Shown here: positions 1 to 11,168 of the stretch, piece by piece
How the letters are laid out: every line of letters begins with the position of its first letter
How positions within the stretch are numbered: position 1 is the stretch's first letter
DNA from: Symbiodinium kawagutii
Lineage: Eukaryota; Sar; Dinophyceae; Suessiales; Symbiodiniaceae
Reading direction: 5' to 3'
Assembly: GCA_009767595.1 (NCBI GenBank)
Contig: VSDK01025658.1
Location: forward strand, 607,946 to 671,945
Length of the DNA: 64,000 nucleotides
The notes under the pieces: model-generated
Database searches by the model: none
What the model was told of the DNA's origin: nothing
Seen by the model: the letters and a program-made list of their open reading frames with translations, nothing else
Made by a program: the position numbers and the translations under genes

Positions 1-440
1 TTGCCAGTCTTAACCACTACCCATAGTCAAACATCAAAAATCCCATGGTTTCCCAATAAAAACCACCATACTATTGACCATTGTCAGCCATCATATCAAA
101 AATGACTGAGGCATTGCTTATAGCCACCAACCAGTCATGCTTGTTGATTATTCTCCTCTATTCTTAACAATTATCAATCACTACAATCCCCATACCATGC
201 TACCCATTATTAACCATGATTAGCCATTCTTTATCAACCCGGCCACCTCTCTAAAGCCTTATTGACTATAATCCCCTGCAAACATGCCAATTATTCCTCT
301 GATAACCGTTATTAACTATGACCAACCACTATAATCGCCTATAAACTATGCTTATATTTATATAACCATCATGACCACTATACTAACCACATATTAATCA
401 CTATATAAATCATCTATTCACCACTATAATGACCATCATA
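1..440. repeat. CCAT/AACC-polarity simple-repeat tract
   Basis: Degenerate words such as TTAACCATGA, CCATCATGACC and CCACTATAAT dominate this strand. No open frame of note is present. It ends at an AG directly before the first exon-like island, so it is probably the 3' part of an intron that starts outside the window. Confidence 0.6.
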
Positions 441-441
441 G

Positions 442-523
442 GCTACGACCGCCTTTCCCAACGCCACGTTCCCAAAAGTCATGGTCTCCACCGTCGCACA
501 GGTGGCCTTGGCTAAGTTCACCT
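442..523 (+). CDS. exon-like island, unknown protein
   Basis: A GC-rich island follows a CATAG acceptor. Frame 442 stays open (begins ATTAFPNATFPKVMVSTV) and reaches a possible GC-type donor (T|GCAAGAG); it could also run on to about 550. The left flank is CCAT-type repeat and the right flank is GGTT-type (GGTTTAACCATGGTTGAAC). The product is not recognised. Boundaries are inferred from composition and splice-like sites only. Confidence 0.4.
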
Positions 524-971
524 GCAAGAGGGAATTCACCTGGCGTGCTCCATGGGAAGGGATTATGATAGGGTTTAACCATGGTTGAACAGTGGTGAAA
601 AAAGGAAAACAATTGGTTTATTGATCATAATCATGGTTCAATTTATGATAGTGAATGATTAAACCAAGGAAAACACGGGAAATTCTATGATAACTAATTT
701 GATTGAGTGTGTGTGTGTGTCTACTTTTTGTCAGTGTGATATCTACTGGTGACAATCTACCGAGTTTTTCACAATTGTATTATCTGTTGATTATAGCACT
801 AATAGTCTAAAATGGTAATCACTGTTGTAACTATCACCATCGCTGCGTCACGACAACGCTTCTGTAATCATCTATTGTTTATTTCACTATGCACCTGTAA
901 TAGAAAAAAACATATATATATATATAAAATATATAGAGCCATCACTATGTATTTCCAAATTGCTACAGTGT

Positions 972-1070
972 CCGGTTGGTGGTTTCAAGCTCAGCGAAAA
1001 ATATTAGGCAACCAACCTACCACCTGTAATTATGGGGAACATCAAGAGTGTCAATCAAAACACCAACCAG
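972..1070 (+). mobile_element. Family B element, copy 1
   Basis: The left end CCGGTTGGTGGTTTCAAGC and right end AACACCAACCAG are inverted repeats. The core AAAAATATTAGGCAACCAAC is in the family's usual orientation. No clear direct repeat flanks it. Confidence 0.7.
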
Positions 1071-1171
1071 TAGTTGTTAAACCCATTGTTGGCTATTATC
1101 CCCTATTATCAACCGTTACTAAGGTTATACAGCTTATAAAAAGCACCCACCAGTCTTACAGAATTCCTTAG

Positions 1172-1297
1172 AAATCATCACCGCCCACGTGGCCCCCTTT
1201 TCACGGCGCTGCGATGCTCTCAACGAAGCTTCTCAGGGTTTCCCGTTGTCGCTGCGTTTCGGGCACCAAGCAGTTGTCATAGTCCCTGCAGCAGGCG
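1172..1297 (+). CDS. exon-like island with GTAAGA donor
   Basis: One frame is open through the whole island and includes HVAPFSRRCDALNEASQGF. The island ends GCAGGCG|GTAAGAG, a strong donor. The acceptor is either TTACAG at 1161 or CCTTAG at 1171; both keep the frame open. The right flank is GGTT-type repeat (GTGGTGAGTGGTGAAAG). No family is recognised. Confidence 0.45.
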
Positions 1298-1760
1298 GTA
1301 AGAGTGGTGAGTGGTGAAAGATGAACCAAGTGATGGTCAATGTTGGCTGGATAACGATGATGTTGACCAAGTGGTGGTTAATGATTGTCAGTCAGTAATG
1401 ATTTATTACTAGTACCCTGTGGTGTTAATGTTTTGGAGTGGTTAATCTTTCTTTGTCAAAAAAACGCGGTTGGTTAATGGTTAGTTAGTTTTTGGTTACT
1501 GATCTAAACGTGCTTAGCTAACAAGCCATGGCCATTTAGAGCGCAAATATTCACAATGAGTGAATCAGTCACACCATGGATACTTAAGAAGGAGGTCAAT
1601 TGAGGGTCGGTCAAAGGTTGAAGTTAACAACTCTCAATCCACAGGCAGTGGTGCTCAAAACTATGCTGCTTTCGAATCTGTTTGTAATGGCAGTACTGGC
1701 AAACGTTGATGCTATTGCAACATATTACAACTAGGAACCAGTATTAGCCGTCCTTCGTCT

Positions 1761-1850
1761 AGTGGTTTCAATCCCTCTGAAAAGCATTAGTCAACCAACC
1801 AATCATTTGCTAGTGCTGGGGAAAACAAAAGCCTGTCAAACCAACCACTT
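1761..1850 (+). mobile_element. Family B element, copy 2
   Basis: AGTGGTTTCAATCCC and GTCAAACCAACCACTT form imperfect inverted ends. The core GCATTAGTCAACCAACCAAT is in the usual orientation. Confidence 0.65.
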
Positions 1851-1866
1851 GACAATCAAGAGCAGT

Positions 1867-1952
1867 AACCCCTGCGACAAATATTAGTCAACCAACCAAT
1901 TGTTTTTCAATCACTAGGGAAAATGCAAATGTTTCAAACCACCAACCAATTA
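1867..1952 (+). mobile_element. Family B element, copy 3, left end lost
   Basis: The core ACAAATATTAGTCAACCAAC and the right end TTTCAAACCACCAACCAAT are intact. The left inverted repeat is missing. It lies just after copy 2 in the same orientation. Confidence 0.65.
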
Positions 1953-2092
1953 ACATCTGCTATTTTTTAATCACTATCAATGATCATAAGCCCTGGCCAT
2001 AACCCACCTGGCTGCAGCCAATCAGCCATCAATTAAACCTTTCTAAATCTCTTATAAAACCACCAACCAGCCATTACCAACCCACCATGCAG

Positions 2093-2187
2093 CCCATCAA
2101 CTGCCGGGGAAGCGACCGCACACCTGGCATTGTAGCCGTACTGCAGTCGACTCTCAACCTGGAGCCAACATCAGCAAGGGGCGACCA
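2093..2187 (+). CDS. exon-like island
   Basis: CATGCAG at 2092 is an acceptor. The phase-0 frame begins PINCRGSDRTPGIVAVLQS and stays open to a possible donor CCA|GTTGGT or an earlier GC donor. The left flank is CCATTACCAACCCACC. A family A element starts about 20 bp to the right. The product is unknown. Confidence 0.4.
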
Positions 2188-2209
2188 GTTGGTTGAAATG
2201 CCATTTATT

Positions 2210-2311
2210 GGGTGTTTCTCAAGCCATAGGGGACCCCAAAAATGGTTGGTTTATTACTATAAATGATTCATAAAGGATGATTTAGGGGTACCTCTATTTT
2301 GAGAAACACCC
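2210..2311 (+). mobile_element. Family A element, copy 1
   Basis: GGGTGTTTCTCAA and TTGAGAAACACCC are inverted ends about 102 bp apart. The core ATGGTTGGTTTATTACTATA followed by AAGGATGATTTAGGGG defines the family. Confidence 0.85.
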
Positions 2312-2399
2312 TTATGATAGTAAACCAACCAGTATAGTCATATCTACCCACTAGTGGTGGTTAATAATGGTTCATAATCGTTCATAATGGTTACTACTA

Positions 2400-2640
2400 G
2401 TGGTTAATAACCATTCCATTTCGTACCATCAAATGATGTATCACCATAGTACACTGGTTGAATGGTTGACAAATGTTTGAAAATGGTTGAAAAATGTTTG
2501 AAAAATGGTTGAATGGTTGAAAACAGTGGTAATCCATTTAGATGGTTAACCATGGTAAATGGTTAAAATGGTTGAAGAGTGAAATCATAGAATAGTCAAC
2601 GGTTGAATGGTTCAATATTCATGGTTGAATGATGAAATCA
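2400..2640. repeat. GGTTGAATGG-type repeat
   Basis: Runs of ATGGTTGAATGGTTGAC and ATGGTTGAAAAATG on this strand. The polarity is opposite to that of the tract left of the island at 2093. Confidence 0.65.
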
Positions 2641-3099
2641 AACCCCAACCATGACATAGAGCCCCACAATTTAAATGTTGAAGTACTTGAAGAAGGTTGG
2701 CGAGAGCGGACAAGAGAAAACACACCCTGAATAGCAGCAACTAAGTGATCGATCCTAACATTGGGATATGAATGGATATGATATGGGATGCGTTTTTTGT
2801 TGCCTTCCATTTGGTGAGGCTTGTATTCTTGTGTCCACCTACTGCAGTATTTGACAATGCTGACAATGTTTAACACATGAGTACAACAATAAAATGGTTC
2901 AAATGGTTGATTTGTTGATATGGTTTGAACTGGTGCTCGGGCAAATTGCTGGTAATGGATTTGTGATTAGCGCATGGTTAGATTTACTTGATGGATCTAA
3001 CAGATCGATAAGAATGGTCAGTCAAGTCAACCAGTGCTGGATATTGTTCATTTTGGTCAATGTTAATGTGGTAAATGGCACCACGATGTAGTGGATTGG

Positions 3100-3208
3100 T
3101 TAGTCTCACCACCAAATTGTTCCCGGATCCCGGATATGCAATCACTGTTAATGGGAATCATTAGTCTCACCACCAAATTGTTCCCGGATATGCAAGCACT
3201 GTTGATGA
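3100..3208. repeat. Two-copy tandem duplication of about 50-60 bp
   Basis: TTAGTCTCACCACCAAATTG followed by a GGATATGCAA..CACTGTT segment occurs twice. Copy 1 carries an extra CCCGGAT. The duplication ends at the exon-like island that follows. Confidence 0.8.
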
Positions 3209-3343
3209 TTTCCCGTTGCCTAACGCCAGCCATCTGAGTGAAGATTTCCAGCTTTACCTGGATTCGCAAAGGGAAATTGTCCCGATTCCATGTGGGCAGT
3301 ACCGCTGTAAAAGGCCATGCATGTTTTGCAGGAAAGTACCTAG
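3208..3343 (+). CDS. exon-like island with GTAAGA donor
   Basis: The open frame contains FPLPNASHLSEDFQLYLDSQ and then a Cys-rich end with CKRPCMFCRK. It stops being open exactly after the strong donor CCTAG|GTAAGAAG. The acceptor is not clear because the left side is a tandem duplication. The four Cys over about 14 residues might bind metal, but no named domain fits. Confidence 0.45.
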
Positions 3344-3684
3344 GTAAGAAGTACTGGTTGGTGCTTGGAACCATTGTGACACAGATTAGTTGATCAACCA
3401 ATCAAACCATCAAGTAGATGAATAAAAATAACAAAGGAGCATCACCTGATGGTTGATTGGTTGATCAATCAATGGCTAATTAATCACTTTGACTAAAAAA
3501 CAATGGGCAACCGGAGATCATTAACTGTGCATCACTACTTGTTTGATCCGCCATATTCGTTGATCCCAGTCGATTGGTTTATGCAATACAATCTAATCAG
3601 TCATCACCTAAGCATCACCTGATGGTTGTTTGGTCAATGATCATGTTTTGATAACGAAATTAAGCACCCGGAGATCATCAACAG

Positions 3685-3787
3685 CGACCGCCATGCTGGC
3701 GCCCTTTGGGCCTCGTCGGGAGAAAGTTTGTACAAACGGGCCAGCAAACAGCCTGGAGCGACTAAACACATCGCAGCGTCTGCAGTG
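3685..3787 (+). CDS. exon-like island
   Basis: Acceptor CAACAG at 3684 and donor AGTG|GTGAAC. The frame contains DRHAGALWASSGESLYKRAS. Length is 103 nt. The product is unknown. Confidence 0.42.
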
Positions 3788-4665
3788 GTGAACCGAGGCT
3801 TCATCCTGCCGCCTTAAAGGGTTTCTATAGATCCATTGGTTAAGAAACCAGAGTTTACTGGCTATAAAGCTGGTGATCTATCCCAACCATGGCTTCCACA
3901 ATATGGATCCAACATTACTACTATGGCTTCACTATCCGGTAATGGGACTGCACTGCACATCAGCAGGTGAAACTGTTCAATCTTGGGGCTATCAGCATTC
4001 TGAGAACTTCCCGAACCAATCATTACATTGGTCTAGAGTGGCTACTCATGAGGGTAAAATCAATCAATACAGTATCTAATAACGTTGATCATGGAAAATC
4101 ATGATTGACAGTGATTAAACAGGGTTAAACATTGTCAAGACTGTTCCGTAACTTTCAGGGTTGCTTGATAATGAGGCAACTGTGTGATGCTCCGAGCAAA
4201 TTCTTTCCATGAAACGTCCCAGTCCCGGGGTTTTGAAGCTTTCTATCATGATCGCGCTTTGGGGTGGTCATCCGAGAACTGCTCGGGCTTTCGTTGCTGT
4301 CGCTGCTCATGCCGCGGCTGGAAATGCACCATTCTGAACAGCCCTTCACCAGCCTTTTCGATGTGACCACTGTGGGTCTTCACCATGCAACAGCCGTGGG
4401 TAGATGATCATCCCAACAGTTCGACTAGCAGCTAGCCATTGGGGATGTGAGCAGCTGGGGTACTCGGTTTTTTGATCAGCCAAACGTGTTTCATGCTTCG
4501 AATTATCAACCACACAAACTAATCGCTACGTTTCTATTGGTCCCACATATTAGCCTAGTCAATGTCTCCACATGAACATCGTTTATTATGAACCAGTTGG
4601 CAAAGACTAAACAATGCAAACACCGATGTGAAACTACAGGACTGAAATATCTTACTCCATATTTA

Positions 4666-4765
4666 GGTGTTTCTCAAAATAGGGTACCCCAAAAATGGCT
4701 GGTTTATTACTATAAATGATTCATAAAGGATGATTTAGGGGTACCCCTATGGCTTGAGAAAGCAT
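4666..4765 (+). mobile_element. Family A element, copy 2
   Basis: The left end is GGTGTTTCTCAAAATAGGG. The core is nearly identical to copy 1. The right end has drifted to TATGGCTTGAGAAAGC. Confidence 0.85.
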
Positions 4766-5159
4766 CATTTTGCAAACCATGCATAAACCAATCATCTGAA
4801 CCAATTTCATTAGCCTTTGTTGGCCAGGCTTACACAATGTTCCATCATGATGAAACCACGTGGTAGTTCGTCAATCTATTGTGTGTTTACTTGCTGAGCT
4901 GATAAGCATACGAATCTTTCATACCCAGCAAAAGACTCATCATTGATAACCACAATGAACTATTTCTAAACCATTTTTTGAGTTTTGATCAAATTGGTTT
5001 TCATATGGCTAACTAATATCAACTACAACCCGGTTTGAGGATGTTTGAGGTACCACTTGTATGATTTGTCCGAACTGAAGTGGCACCAATCCCAACCACA
5101 CCGCCCATGGGAGACCCCGACCCGCCACCAGATTGCTTCGACCGCGGCCTGCCCAGCTC

Positions 5160-5390
5160 TGTGTCAACAGCGGGTCGGTAGAACTGTTGATCCCTTGCTG
5201 GAACTTGAACCTTTAGGGATCAACAGTACCTGGTTGGTGGTTTCAAACCCTATGAAAAATACTAGTCAACCAACTACTTATCAATCATTACTAGGGAAAA
5301 TAAAAAAAAGTTTGAAACCACCAGCCAGGTACCTTTCGGGGCTATATGGTAGACCAACAGCGGGTAACTTTGATCCCTTGCTGGAACTAG
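5160..5390 (+). CDS. putative coding segment split by a family B element
   Basis: The left part (to 5225) reads RTVDPLLELEPLGINS in one frame. If GTAC (5226-5229) plus the B element (to 5328) is removed as a GT-AG intron, the frame continues as TFRGYMVDQQRVTLIPCWN to TAG at 5390. The unspliced frame is also open, so the reading frame alone does not prove splicing. The segment carries internal repeats, listed separately. Confidence 0.35.
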
Positions 5391-5450
5391 TGGGCATGAC
5401 AGCGGGGTACTGTTGATCCCAACTTGGGGAATATGGTCGACCGGTAGACT
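5168..5450. repeat. Three-copy degenerate repeat around a B element
   Basis: AGCGGGT followed by TTGATCCCTTGCTGGAACT occurs at about 5168-5207 and 5358-5388. A shorter version (AGCGGGGTACTGTTGATCCC) lies at 5401-5420. A family B element sits between the first two. Confidence 0.7.
5230..5328 (+). mobile_element. Family B element, copy 4, with GTAC target duplication
   Basis: CTGGTTGGTGGTTTCAAAC and GTTTGAAACCACCAGCCAG are near-perfect inverted ends. GTAC lies on both sides (5226-5229 and 5329-5332). Removing GTAC plus the element as an intron restores one GTAC exactly. Confidence 0.85.
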
Positions 5451-6178
5451 GATCTGAGCCCCAAAAACACAACTGAAAACCACCTGGAAAGTGTGGCCAG
5501 TTAGGCCATCCAAATGGGTAGTAGGGCGCAAAGCAATCCAGCGCTTGATGGCAGTCACAAGCAATCCATGGGGGGTGGTTGACGATACTGCCTACTATCA
5601 CATAATCAGAAGCTGAAAACAAAATGGTTAAATTGCAAATCAATTCGTATGCTGGTATCATTGGTTGATTGACATGGGCCGATCAAATTACTATTGTTTG
5701 GTTTGGGCACGAATGAGCACAAGCAATTGCATGGTGAAACCCTGCATGCATACTTGATCATTTTTCACTAATTTATGTTTATTCACCTATGTTTCAAGTG
5801 GTTGCCAAGAGTCATGAAGTTAGATTTTTGGCCATGGACCTTCAACGGTGGAAATGCTCATATGCCGCCTTAGCAATAACCAAACGTTCAAACACCAGTC
5901 ACCTGTTCATAGGCTGGACAAAATAATTGGATGATATTCATCGTTTTGCAGCTTGGAGTTTGGTTAGCCCCATTGATTTGAACCCTGGTATACCAAATAT
6001 TGACCATGGTATACCAAGGTCCATGTGCAACCTCATTGCTGATGAAAGAACATAGCTGTATTATGTGATCATTTGTTTTGCCTGGTCTGGTTGGGCAGTT
6101 GGGCATGATGTACTCTGCTTAAGTAACCTCATAATGCTTCATGTGGCATTGAAATCATGTTTTGTTTCAAATCCACAG
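5450..6178. other. low-information interval
   Basis: Both strands carry short open frames, but none has convincing splice edges or a repeat signature. I see no element here. Words such as ATGGTATACC recur near 6000 without forming an array. Confidence 0.3.
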
Positions 6179-6330
6179 CTGTGTTTCTTCTTCGTGTCAC
6201 CCAGGCCACCTGCTGCAGTGGCGCTGTAGCCCAGGACTGCAGTTGGTCCAGCACAACAGCAGCAGTGGCATGGTACAACTGCCCATGACCATCCATATCA
6301 TCCATGACCCACAGAGGAAAACTAGCTAGC
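6179..6330 (+). CDS. exon-like island, strand uncertain
   Basis: The acceptor TTTCAAATCCACAG is followed by open frames, one with FLLRVTQATCCSGAVAQDCS. The opposite strand is also open over 106 codons (6129-6449). The + strand is preferred because of the acceptor. The product is unknown. Confidence 0.33.
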
Positions 6331-6549
6331 TTGGTTAACCGAACTAGGACCGGAGGGCTACTACCGACACACTTACAGTAATTGGACGGGGCCTGCCTCT
6401 GCCCTTGCAATAGCACGGGGGATCCTAGTATCGCTACTTTGTGTTCCATTCAAGTGAACGTAGGAATTCTTGCCCTGATGGAAACTTAAATAGACATATA
6501 TAATGGATCTATTTGTCTATCTATCTATCCATCCATCTATCCATCTATA

Positions 6550-7275
6550 GCAATCATCAACAACAACCAACAATAAACCCGGTACTAAAAGCAACCTTTA
6601 CCAGGAATATTGACCATTCATAAGCAGTGATTATATTCATTCACTACGAGCCATTCCTGACAACTTTTACAACCAGGACTAATCGTTATTGACAAGCGGT
6701 CATCATCAAACATGATCATGATCAACCTTTGTTACAACCACAAGTCACGAACATCATGATCCTGTCATTAGCTTATGTTTAGTCATTGGTAGCCCTCATG
6801 AAGTAGCCATCTGTGATCATTCTCGAGTGTTGTTATTGACAACCGTTCGACAATCACTGAAATGATAAAACATCAAGCATTCTTGGCTCCAGTATATTGA
6901 GCTAAGATTCGCCATCAACGATCTACATATACCTCTAGTCAACCATCGGTCACGAATCAATCATCCAACCATCATCAAAACAATATTATGAATATTATCA
7001 TTAACATTCATTAACTAATTAATCAAATAATCACAAACAATCCATAACTATCGCCAAATCTTTCTTAACTTAAACCATCATTTCAGCAAGTCCATTTAAG
7101 CTACATTTACCATCACCAAATCTTCAGTTGACCATCATTTACCATCCACTAAACCTTCATTCAATCAAAATTTACTGCAAACATCATGAACCAACACCAT
7201 TAAACACATTGTGATTAATCCAGCATCAATCACCATCACCACCATTCACAATAGCATCAATGACCATCCACTAAG
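6550..7275. repeat. CCATCAACC-polarity tract
   Basis: About 700 bp dominated by CAACC, CCATCA and AATCATC words on this strand, ending at CCACTAAG immediately before the next island. There is no coding potential. A short CTAT/CCAT tetranucleotide run (6513-6550) marks its left edge. Confidence 0.7.
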
Positions 7276-7397
7276 CGAGCGCCATCGTCCTCAGTACCAA
7301 GTCCCCGGGAGACCTGCCCGGTGACGGACCCAGGGCCTCCCATGCAATGCACCAGGATCCGTTCGCCGCGTTGCGCACGGGCCTCGCCGATGACCAA
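7276..7397 (+). CDS. exon-like island with GTAAGC donor
   Basis: One of the cleanest islands. Acceptor CCACTAAG, 122 nt open with high third-position G/C, frame SAIVLSTKSPGDLPGDGPRA, donor CCAA|GTAAGC. The left flank is CCAT-type repeat and the right flank becomes GGTGGATGGTTGATGG. The minus strand is also open but lacks matched splice sites. No family is recognised. Confidence 0.5.
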
Positions 7398-7529
7398 GTA
7401 AGCAAACTGGGTGAATTGAACTTGGTTAATCGGATGACCAGCTCATCTTTGAGGATCACTGGATGAATTTTGTTAACTTTCTTTTGTTGTTCATCCAGGT
7501 TTTTTCAGTTTTTTGTGTTGATTTTTTGG

Positions 7530-7690
7530 GTCGTCCATCCAGGGATCATCAAACATGAGTTTTGCCGTGATTTATCTTGGTGATTGGTGATGGTGGTGGA
7601 TGGTTGATGGTGGTGGTGGTGGTGGATGGTGGTAGTTCATTGATGAGTGTTGAATGATGGTTGCATGATGAAATAGTGATGATTAAGAAT
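7530..7690. repeat. GGTTGATGG / TGG-rich repeat
   Basis: GATGGTGGTGGATGGTTGAT and (TGG)n runs form the presumed start of the intron after the 7276-7397 island. Confidence 0.7.
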
Positions 7691-7979
7691 GGTTGATACC
7701 TCGAACTACTCCTTCACATATCCCCTTGTGGTTCATGGTCATATTGCCATATTGACCGACATTGCCTAGTGCTAAGCGCCATTTGACCACCACTAATCAT
7801 CACCTACTATTGACCATATTTGACCATCAATACCTGTCATTCAACCTCAAAAACCACGGCAGACTGTAAGCATTCATTTCCATCATCAACAGTCATGAGC
7901 CGCTACATAAACGTCATCAACCACCAATAACCAATCTGAAACATCATCAAACTCCAAACACCATTCCCTAACCAACGAG

Positions 7980-8049
7980 CGGACCGACCTCCAAATCATC
8001 GGTGAAGGCCAACAAATGGTCGTTTCCTGGAGGGCTACCCGCACTACTA
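7980..8049 (+). CDS. weak exon-like island
   Basis: It follows CCATTC..CAACGAG and has an open phase-0 frame with RTDLQIIGEGQQMVVSWRAT. There is no strong donor. CCAT-type repeat lies to the left. Confidence 0.28.
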
Positions 8050-8504
8050 GAATTCTTGTTGATGGATGATGGCCAATCATGATGGTTTACAAGGGGTGTT
8101 CATCAACCAGTGAAGTCGGTGAACAAACTGATGCAGCAGAAAAAAATAGTTGAACATAGCAAGGTAGCCGTCAAATGTTTCTATAGTGCTAAAAAGGAAT
8201 GGTTGATAAGGGTGCAGAAAGTCTCAGTAGCCTGGTAGTTGGCTAGGTAGCAACTACTAAGCGGTGCCAGATCTGCTACATTTCATCACTTCATGGATTG
8301 ATGCTTGCAAACTGTACACAACCGGGGGTGCGCCAGCAAAAACGGATCTACCACCCCAGGGTTGAGAATTTGTCGGAACCATTACCTACCGGAAAGTTAC
8401 CTGCCGGTAGTGTGACTTTGAAGGCAAATTCGGGCTGTTCCCGTTGCCTGTGACCACCCCCCCCAATGGTATAGGGGGGTAACTAGGGGGCCGTGAGCAT
8501 GCCA

Positions 8505-8650
8505 TTTTCACTTATGTGCGCGATTTCCTGGCGACTTTCTGGACTATGTATGTATTGGCAGAGATTTCCACTGCGGCCAAAAATATCAATTTCCAACTGT
8601 GGCGGCATGTTGGCTGCTTTTCACAAGGACGTGGTCTCCTGAAACCACGA
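8505..8650 (+). CDS. exon-like open segment
   Basis: The open frame has YVRDFLATFWTMYVLAEIS and ends in TGA after a short extension. Splice edges are not resolved. The hydrophobic stretch could be membrane-associated, but this is a guess. Confidence 0.28.
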
Positions 8651-8722
8651 TGATTCTGTCGCCAAGTACCACATGTCACAACCACGCGGGGGGCGGGGGG
8701 ATCGGGAAACTGTCATATCTAT

Positions 8723-8905
8723 GTGGGAACCAGTTGTATGCATGAACCACTTCACAATACCTATCATATGGGGACCCTTCACCATCTGGGGGGGGGCCTG
8801 GGATGCTGGAGCATCATGCCGGGCGAAGCCCATCAGGTGACAATCACTGGGCCTCTGCAAATGGGAGTGTGCAATCGCAACCCAGAAATGGGCGTCTCAC
8901 TGTGG
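8723..8905 (+). CDS. exon-like island
   Basis: A + frame contains GEAHQVTITGPLQMGVCNRN and meets a donor GTGG|GTAATT. The right flank is repeated GGATGGTTAGTAG. The antisense strand is open as well (8621-8860). Confidence 0.3.
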
Positions 8906-9397
8906 GTAATTGCCATTCTTGGATGGTTAGTGGATGTTAGTAGGATGGTTAGTAGATATTAGTAGGATGGTTAGTAGTTACCATCATCAACAAAAGGCAA
9001 CTGTCTTGGTATAGCTTGTCGGCGGTGATATCCTTCCAACTTGTGCTTCGCAAGGCCACCCCAATCCCTAATTCCGACATCTCTTTTGAAATGCACAATT
9101 AGCAGCCGACACGAAATGCTTGCAGCCTCCATTTTGCACAACAGAAATGTCTACTGTGTGCATATCTGCAATGTTCTGGAAATGAACGACATATGATATG
9201 ATATATCTTCAACCATATGAAAACAACGCATGGCTTGCATGCCATGAGTAACCATTTCTATCACTAAACCTCTATGAATCACTGGACCATCAAACAGTCT
9301 TCCCCTAATAGCAATGTGATAAACTGATACCAAATACTTCTAATCATTGATAACCGTCACTAAGCCATCAGTGAACCATCACTAAACCATCGACGAA

Positions 9398-9500
9398 TCG
9401 GCCCAGTGGCCAGGAACTTCCAAATCCTCCACGGGCTGGTGAATGAAGTTCTAGCGCCAGGAGTGAGACCCACTTCATCGGTGGGCCGCCCAAGTCCACG
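9398..9500 (+). CDS. exon-like island
   Basis: Preceded by CACTAAGCCATCAGTGAACC-type repeat. A frame with GPVARNFQILHGLVNEVLAP is open. The donor is unclear. Confidence 0.3.
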
Positions 9501-9818
9501 TTGTTGGTTTTGTAAATTGAATTCGTAGCTTGAAACCTGCAATAATTAGCGGGTTTAATACTTGCAAGTAATCTGTAAACAACAAATTGTAAGTTTTTGC
9601 AAATTGGTGAAACCTGATTGCTTACAACCTACACTTGGCAATAAAAACACAACTTATCGATCTGTAAAACCTCTGCATTACACATCCTAAGTTCTTTTAC
9701 TGATGAAAAAAAACAGCTGAACAGTTCATCATGCCAACGAGGGGTCAAGGGGATGTATGATGGTGAACCATGATGGCTGGTTTTGCTTCTTCATGCTTCA
9801 TCTTGGTTCTTTGCTCAG

Positions 9819-9902
9819 GATGGTTCCCAGGAGATTGCGAAGGCTTTGGATCAACCTGTGGCTGCTGGAATGTTCACCTGCCAAAGATACAACCCACCGT
9901 GA
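9819..9902 (+). CDS. possible terminal exon
   Basis: A pyrimidine-rich acceptor (CTTGGTTCTTTGCTCAG) is followed by DGSQEIAKALDQPVAAGMFT and then CQRYNPP and a TGA stop. It could be a 3' terminal exon, or an exon with an earlier donor. No homology is recognised. Confidence 0.4.
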   Translation, partial: DGSQEIAKALDQPVAAGMFTCQRYNPP

Positions 9903-10186
9903 CGAAAGCGACGAGTGACGTTTAGCAGCTGATGGTGAGTGTTGACTGACCGGCCATGGTCCAAGATCAGCCATCATTCAACCACAGATCTACAGTTCTC
10001 AACCAATTTCAACTACCATTGTCCATCCAAAAAGCCTCATTAACCACTATCATTAGCTATTAAACAGTGTCATTTAAGCTTACTTGACCGTCATGAACCA
10101 CCATATTGAATCATCTTCTTGATTAGAAAGGTTCAACTTTCGTTTGAACTGTAACTAAATTGATATAACTCATGGTTAGTCACCAT

Positions 10187-10295
10187 ATGGTGGTTGCTCA
10201 AAATAGGGCACCCCCCCAAATCTTCCCATACCAACCATTTATAGCAATAACCCATACAACTTGGGGGTTACCCCCCTACTATGCGAAACCACCAT
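10187..10295 (-). mobile_element. Family A element, copy 3
   Basis: ATGGTGGTTGCTCAAAATAG and CTATGCGAAACCACCAT form the inverted ends. The core is reversed relative to copy 1. It ends a few bases before the next exon-like island. Confidence 0.75.
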
Positions 10296-10299
10296 CTTG

Positions 10300-10496
10300 A
10301 CGATCAACGGCCATGGTTCATCAACAGTTTGGGGCACCAGTCCCTTCGCTTGGGCTTCCCGGTTGGGGATCCCTTGCGGGTGCTACCACAACTGGCGCCA
10401 CCGGACTCGCCACCGGGCCCCACCAACTTCTCTGCCGCCATCTGTCGCGCCAGCTTGGCATAGGGAAGACACCTGACAGCATCTGGGTGGACCTAG
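10300..10496 (+). CDS. exon-like island, three frames open
   Basis: GC-rich, with all three + frames open for much of it. The frame reading HLSRQLGIGKTPDSIWVDLE runs farthest to the right. GGTTGAAGGTTGATGATGGG repeat starts directly after it, as at other islands. Confidence 0.35.
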
Positions 10497-11043
10497 AGTT
10501 TGGTTGAAGGTTGATGATGGGTTCATAGTGGCTTATAGTGATGGTTGATGATGATTCAGGATGATTCAGGATGGTTCAAGATGCTTAGAAGTCACGTTTA
10601 CTGATGATTAATGATGCTTAGCAGTCATGGCTGATGAAGGTTCTTGAAAGTTAGTAGTGGTTAGCAATGGTTATTACTGGTATAGAGCTGAGATCATTCA
10701 CCATCTTCACCATCGTTTACGAGTACGAAACATTCTCAACTATCATCAAACCTTCAAGCTCAATTGCGGTGAATTATTAGTGTCGTAGCAATGGTGAGTA
10801 CTGGTAGATGCAGGCACGGCAAACTTAGCCTCCAAGCATCATGAAGCCGCCAACCGATCAACCTTTCTCAGCAGTCAATATCACTAATTAATAGTATTTA
10901 TATGGACTTATCACATGTGTTTCTCTTAACATCCACTCACCTTTGGTGGTCAATAATCAAGCATTACATATTATCATCAAGTAAGTAATATTGCCAATAT
11001 TAACCATTACAAAAGGAATACCCACTCACCATTCACCACCATG

Positions 11044-11168
11044 AACCTGTCACCCTTCTCCTTCTCGCAACCGGGGCCATCAACGGGAGAAACGCCTTCG
11101 GCCCTTGACGTCGATGCCGCCGGCAGGCCATTGGCGCAAGTCCTCCTGCGATGGCACCTGGTGGGGAG
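11044..11168 (+). CDS. exon-like island
   Basis: CCATTCACCACC repeat lies on the left. The frame MNLSPFSFSQPGPSTGETPS continues open to a possible GC donor (GGGAG|GCAAGTG), then GGTTAGTTGGTGAATTC repeat. An ATG opens the frame, but in an internal exon that may be chance. Confidence 0.42.
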
